From Salinicoccus sp. UBA3372 (GTDB taxonomy: Bacteria; Bacillota; Bacilli; Staphylococcales; Salinicoccaceae): 19,458 nucleotides of DNA. A program made the translations under genes and the position numbers. The stretch is from the NCBI GenBank assembly GCA_002360325.1, contig DEQG01000135.1:1-19458 (forward strand), in the 5' to 3' direction. Within the stretch, counting starts at the first letter, position 1, and each line of letters starts with the position of its first letter. Under the pieces are notes generated by a model. It was given only the letters and a program-made list of their open reading frames with translations. It made no database searches and was not told the DNA's origin. Shown piece after piece: positions 19,082 to 19,458 of this stretch.

Positions 19082-19106
19082 TTACATAATGTAACTGACT
19101 GTAACT
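19082..19106. repeat. Inverted and direct repeats, candidate operator
   Basis: TTACAT-a-ATGTAA (19082-19094) is a perfect inverted repeat, and TGTAACT occurs twice as a direct repeat at 19090-19096 and 19100-19106, ten bases apart, one helical turn. The cluster lies 35-59 bases before the minus-strand reductase start, beside a possible minus-strand -10 box TATGAT (19109-19114) whose -35 is weak. Such placement fits a repressor site of a MarR- or HxlR-type redox regulator; no regulator gene is seen beside it. Confidence 0.45.
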
Positions 19107-19207
19107 TTATCATACAATATTTTCACAGAGAAATAAAGGGTTAAAGTCTCGAAATCTAAATGAATGCGTTTTTTATTATAATAATAGTTCTTTGGTCTTA
19201 ATTTTAA

Positions 19208-19213
19208 TATAAT
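19208..19213 (+). promoter_or_regulatory. Possible -10 box for the right-edge gene
   Basis: A perfect TATAAT lies 24 bases before ATG 19238. The hexamer 17 bases upstream is not a good -35 (tagttc), and TTGGTC at 19192-19197 is too close, so the promoter is only suggested. Confidence 0.4.
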
Positions 19214-19237
19214 CAAGGATGAAGGAAGTGATACGGT

Positions 19238-19458
19238 ATGAAGATTGCTGTCAGTGAAATCATCGGTGCAGAAAGTGCCGATCATATACATTTCGAAACC
19301 GGCGGGGCAGAAGCGATCCAGATGTCTTTTGAGTATTTGAACCGTTTGGAGGAAACGGCGGACCCAAAATCGATCAATGTTGTCAGAACAGATATACCGG
19401 TATACAAACGTCTTAATATAAAAGATCACATTGCATTTTATAATAAATGGTACAACCG
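19238..19458 (+). CDS. Partial gene, N terminus only; possibly a LytTR-type regulator
   Basis: The frame opens at ATG 19238 (AAGGA at 19222-19226, spacing somewhat long) and runs through the window end, giving 73 residues with no stop. The last part, VYKRLNIKDHIAFYNKWYN, recalls the Q-loop region of ABC ATPases (xLYxRLTVxENLxFY), but no Walker A precedes it. Some Firmicute LytTR regulators carry such a catalytically dead ABC-like N-terminal segment, so this is one possibility. The DNA-binding part would lie beyond the edge. It is divergent from the flavin reductase, sharing a 190-base upstream region. Function cannot be settled from what is here. Confidence 0.55.
   Translation, partial: MKIAVSEIIGAESADHIHFETGGAEAIQMSFEYLNRLEETADPKSINVVRTDIPVYKRLNIKDHIAFYNKWYN

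Overview
The window looks like a chromosomal segment from a low-to-mid GC, non-spore-forming member of the Bacillales, most likely a Staphylococcaceae lineage such as Jeotgalicoccus, Salinicoccus or Macrococcus. The genus is inferred. The evidence is the gene order (decarboxylase-tmk-darA-holB-ricT-yabA-yabB-yazA-rsmI-abrB-metG-tatD-rnmV-ksgA-veg) and protein sequences that resemble the Staphylococcus aureus orthologues I can recall. The sporulation-linked yabE and yabG, found between these genes in Bacillus subtilis, are absent.

Layout. The left edge (1-60) is the 3' end of a 5S rRNA gene and its terminator, so an rRNA operon lies to the left. Positions 259-4783 hold a four-gene accessory module: a membrane-anchored acidic extracellular protein, two ABC-2 type permeases and an ABC ATPase. 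Positions 4796-9054 form one tight, mostly overlapping run: an Orn/Lys/Arg decarboxylase-family PLP enzyme, thymidylate kinase, the c-di-AMP receptor DarA/PstA, DNA polymerase III delta', the RNase Y accessory protein RicT, and the replication-initiation regulator YabA, closed by a strong terminator. Positions 9105-10892 hold three overlapping genes: tRNA methyltransferase, GIY-YIG protein and 16S rRNA methyltransferase RsmI. The transition-state regulator AbrB lies on the minus strand (10935-11216) and shares a bidirectional terminator with rsmI. Next come metG and tatD (11480-14237, terminated), then rnmV and ksgA (14333-15776), then veg behind a perfect TTGACA-17-TATAAT promoter.

Right of veg the conserved order breaks. 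The ispE/purR genes usually expected there are missing. Instead there is a decayed minus-strand coding remnant (about 16193-16564), followed by a redox module: a luciferase-like flavin-dependent monooxygenase, an SsuE-like FMN reductase, and a convergent minus-strand NADPH-dependent FMN/quinone reductase. The upstream region of that last gene carries repeats that look like an operator. The right edge cuts a gene of uncertain family.

The core genes serve nucleotide supply, replication, and rRNA/tRNA maturation and modification (RNase M5 processes 5S rRNA; RsmI and KsgA modify 16S rRNA). The parts least explained by known conserved synteny are the ABC module at the left and the remnant plus flavin module at the right. 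I saw no CRISPR array, tRNA, insertion sequence or phage gene.
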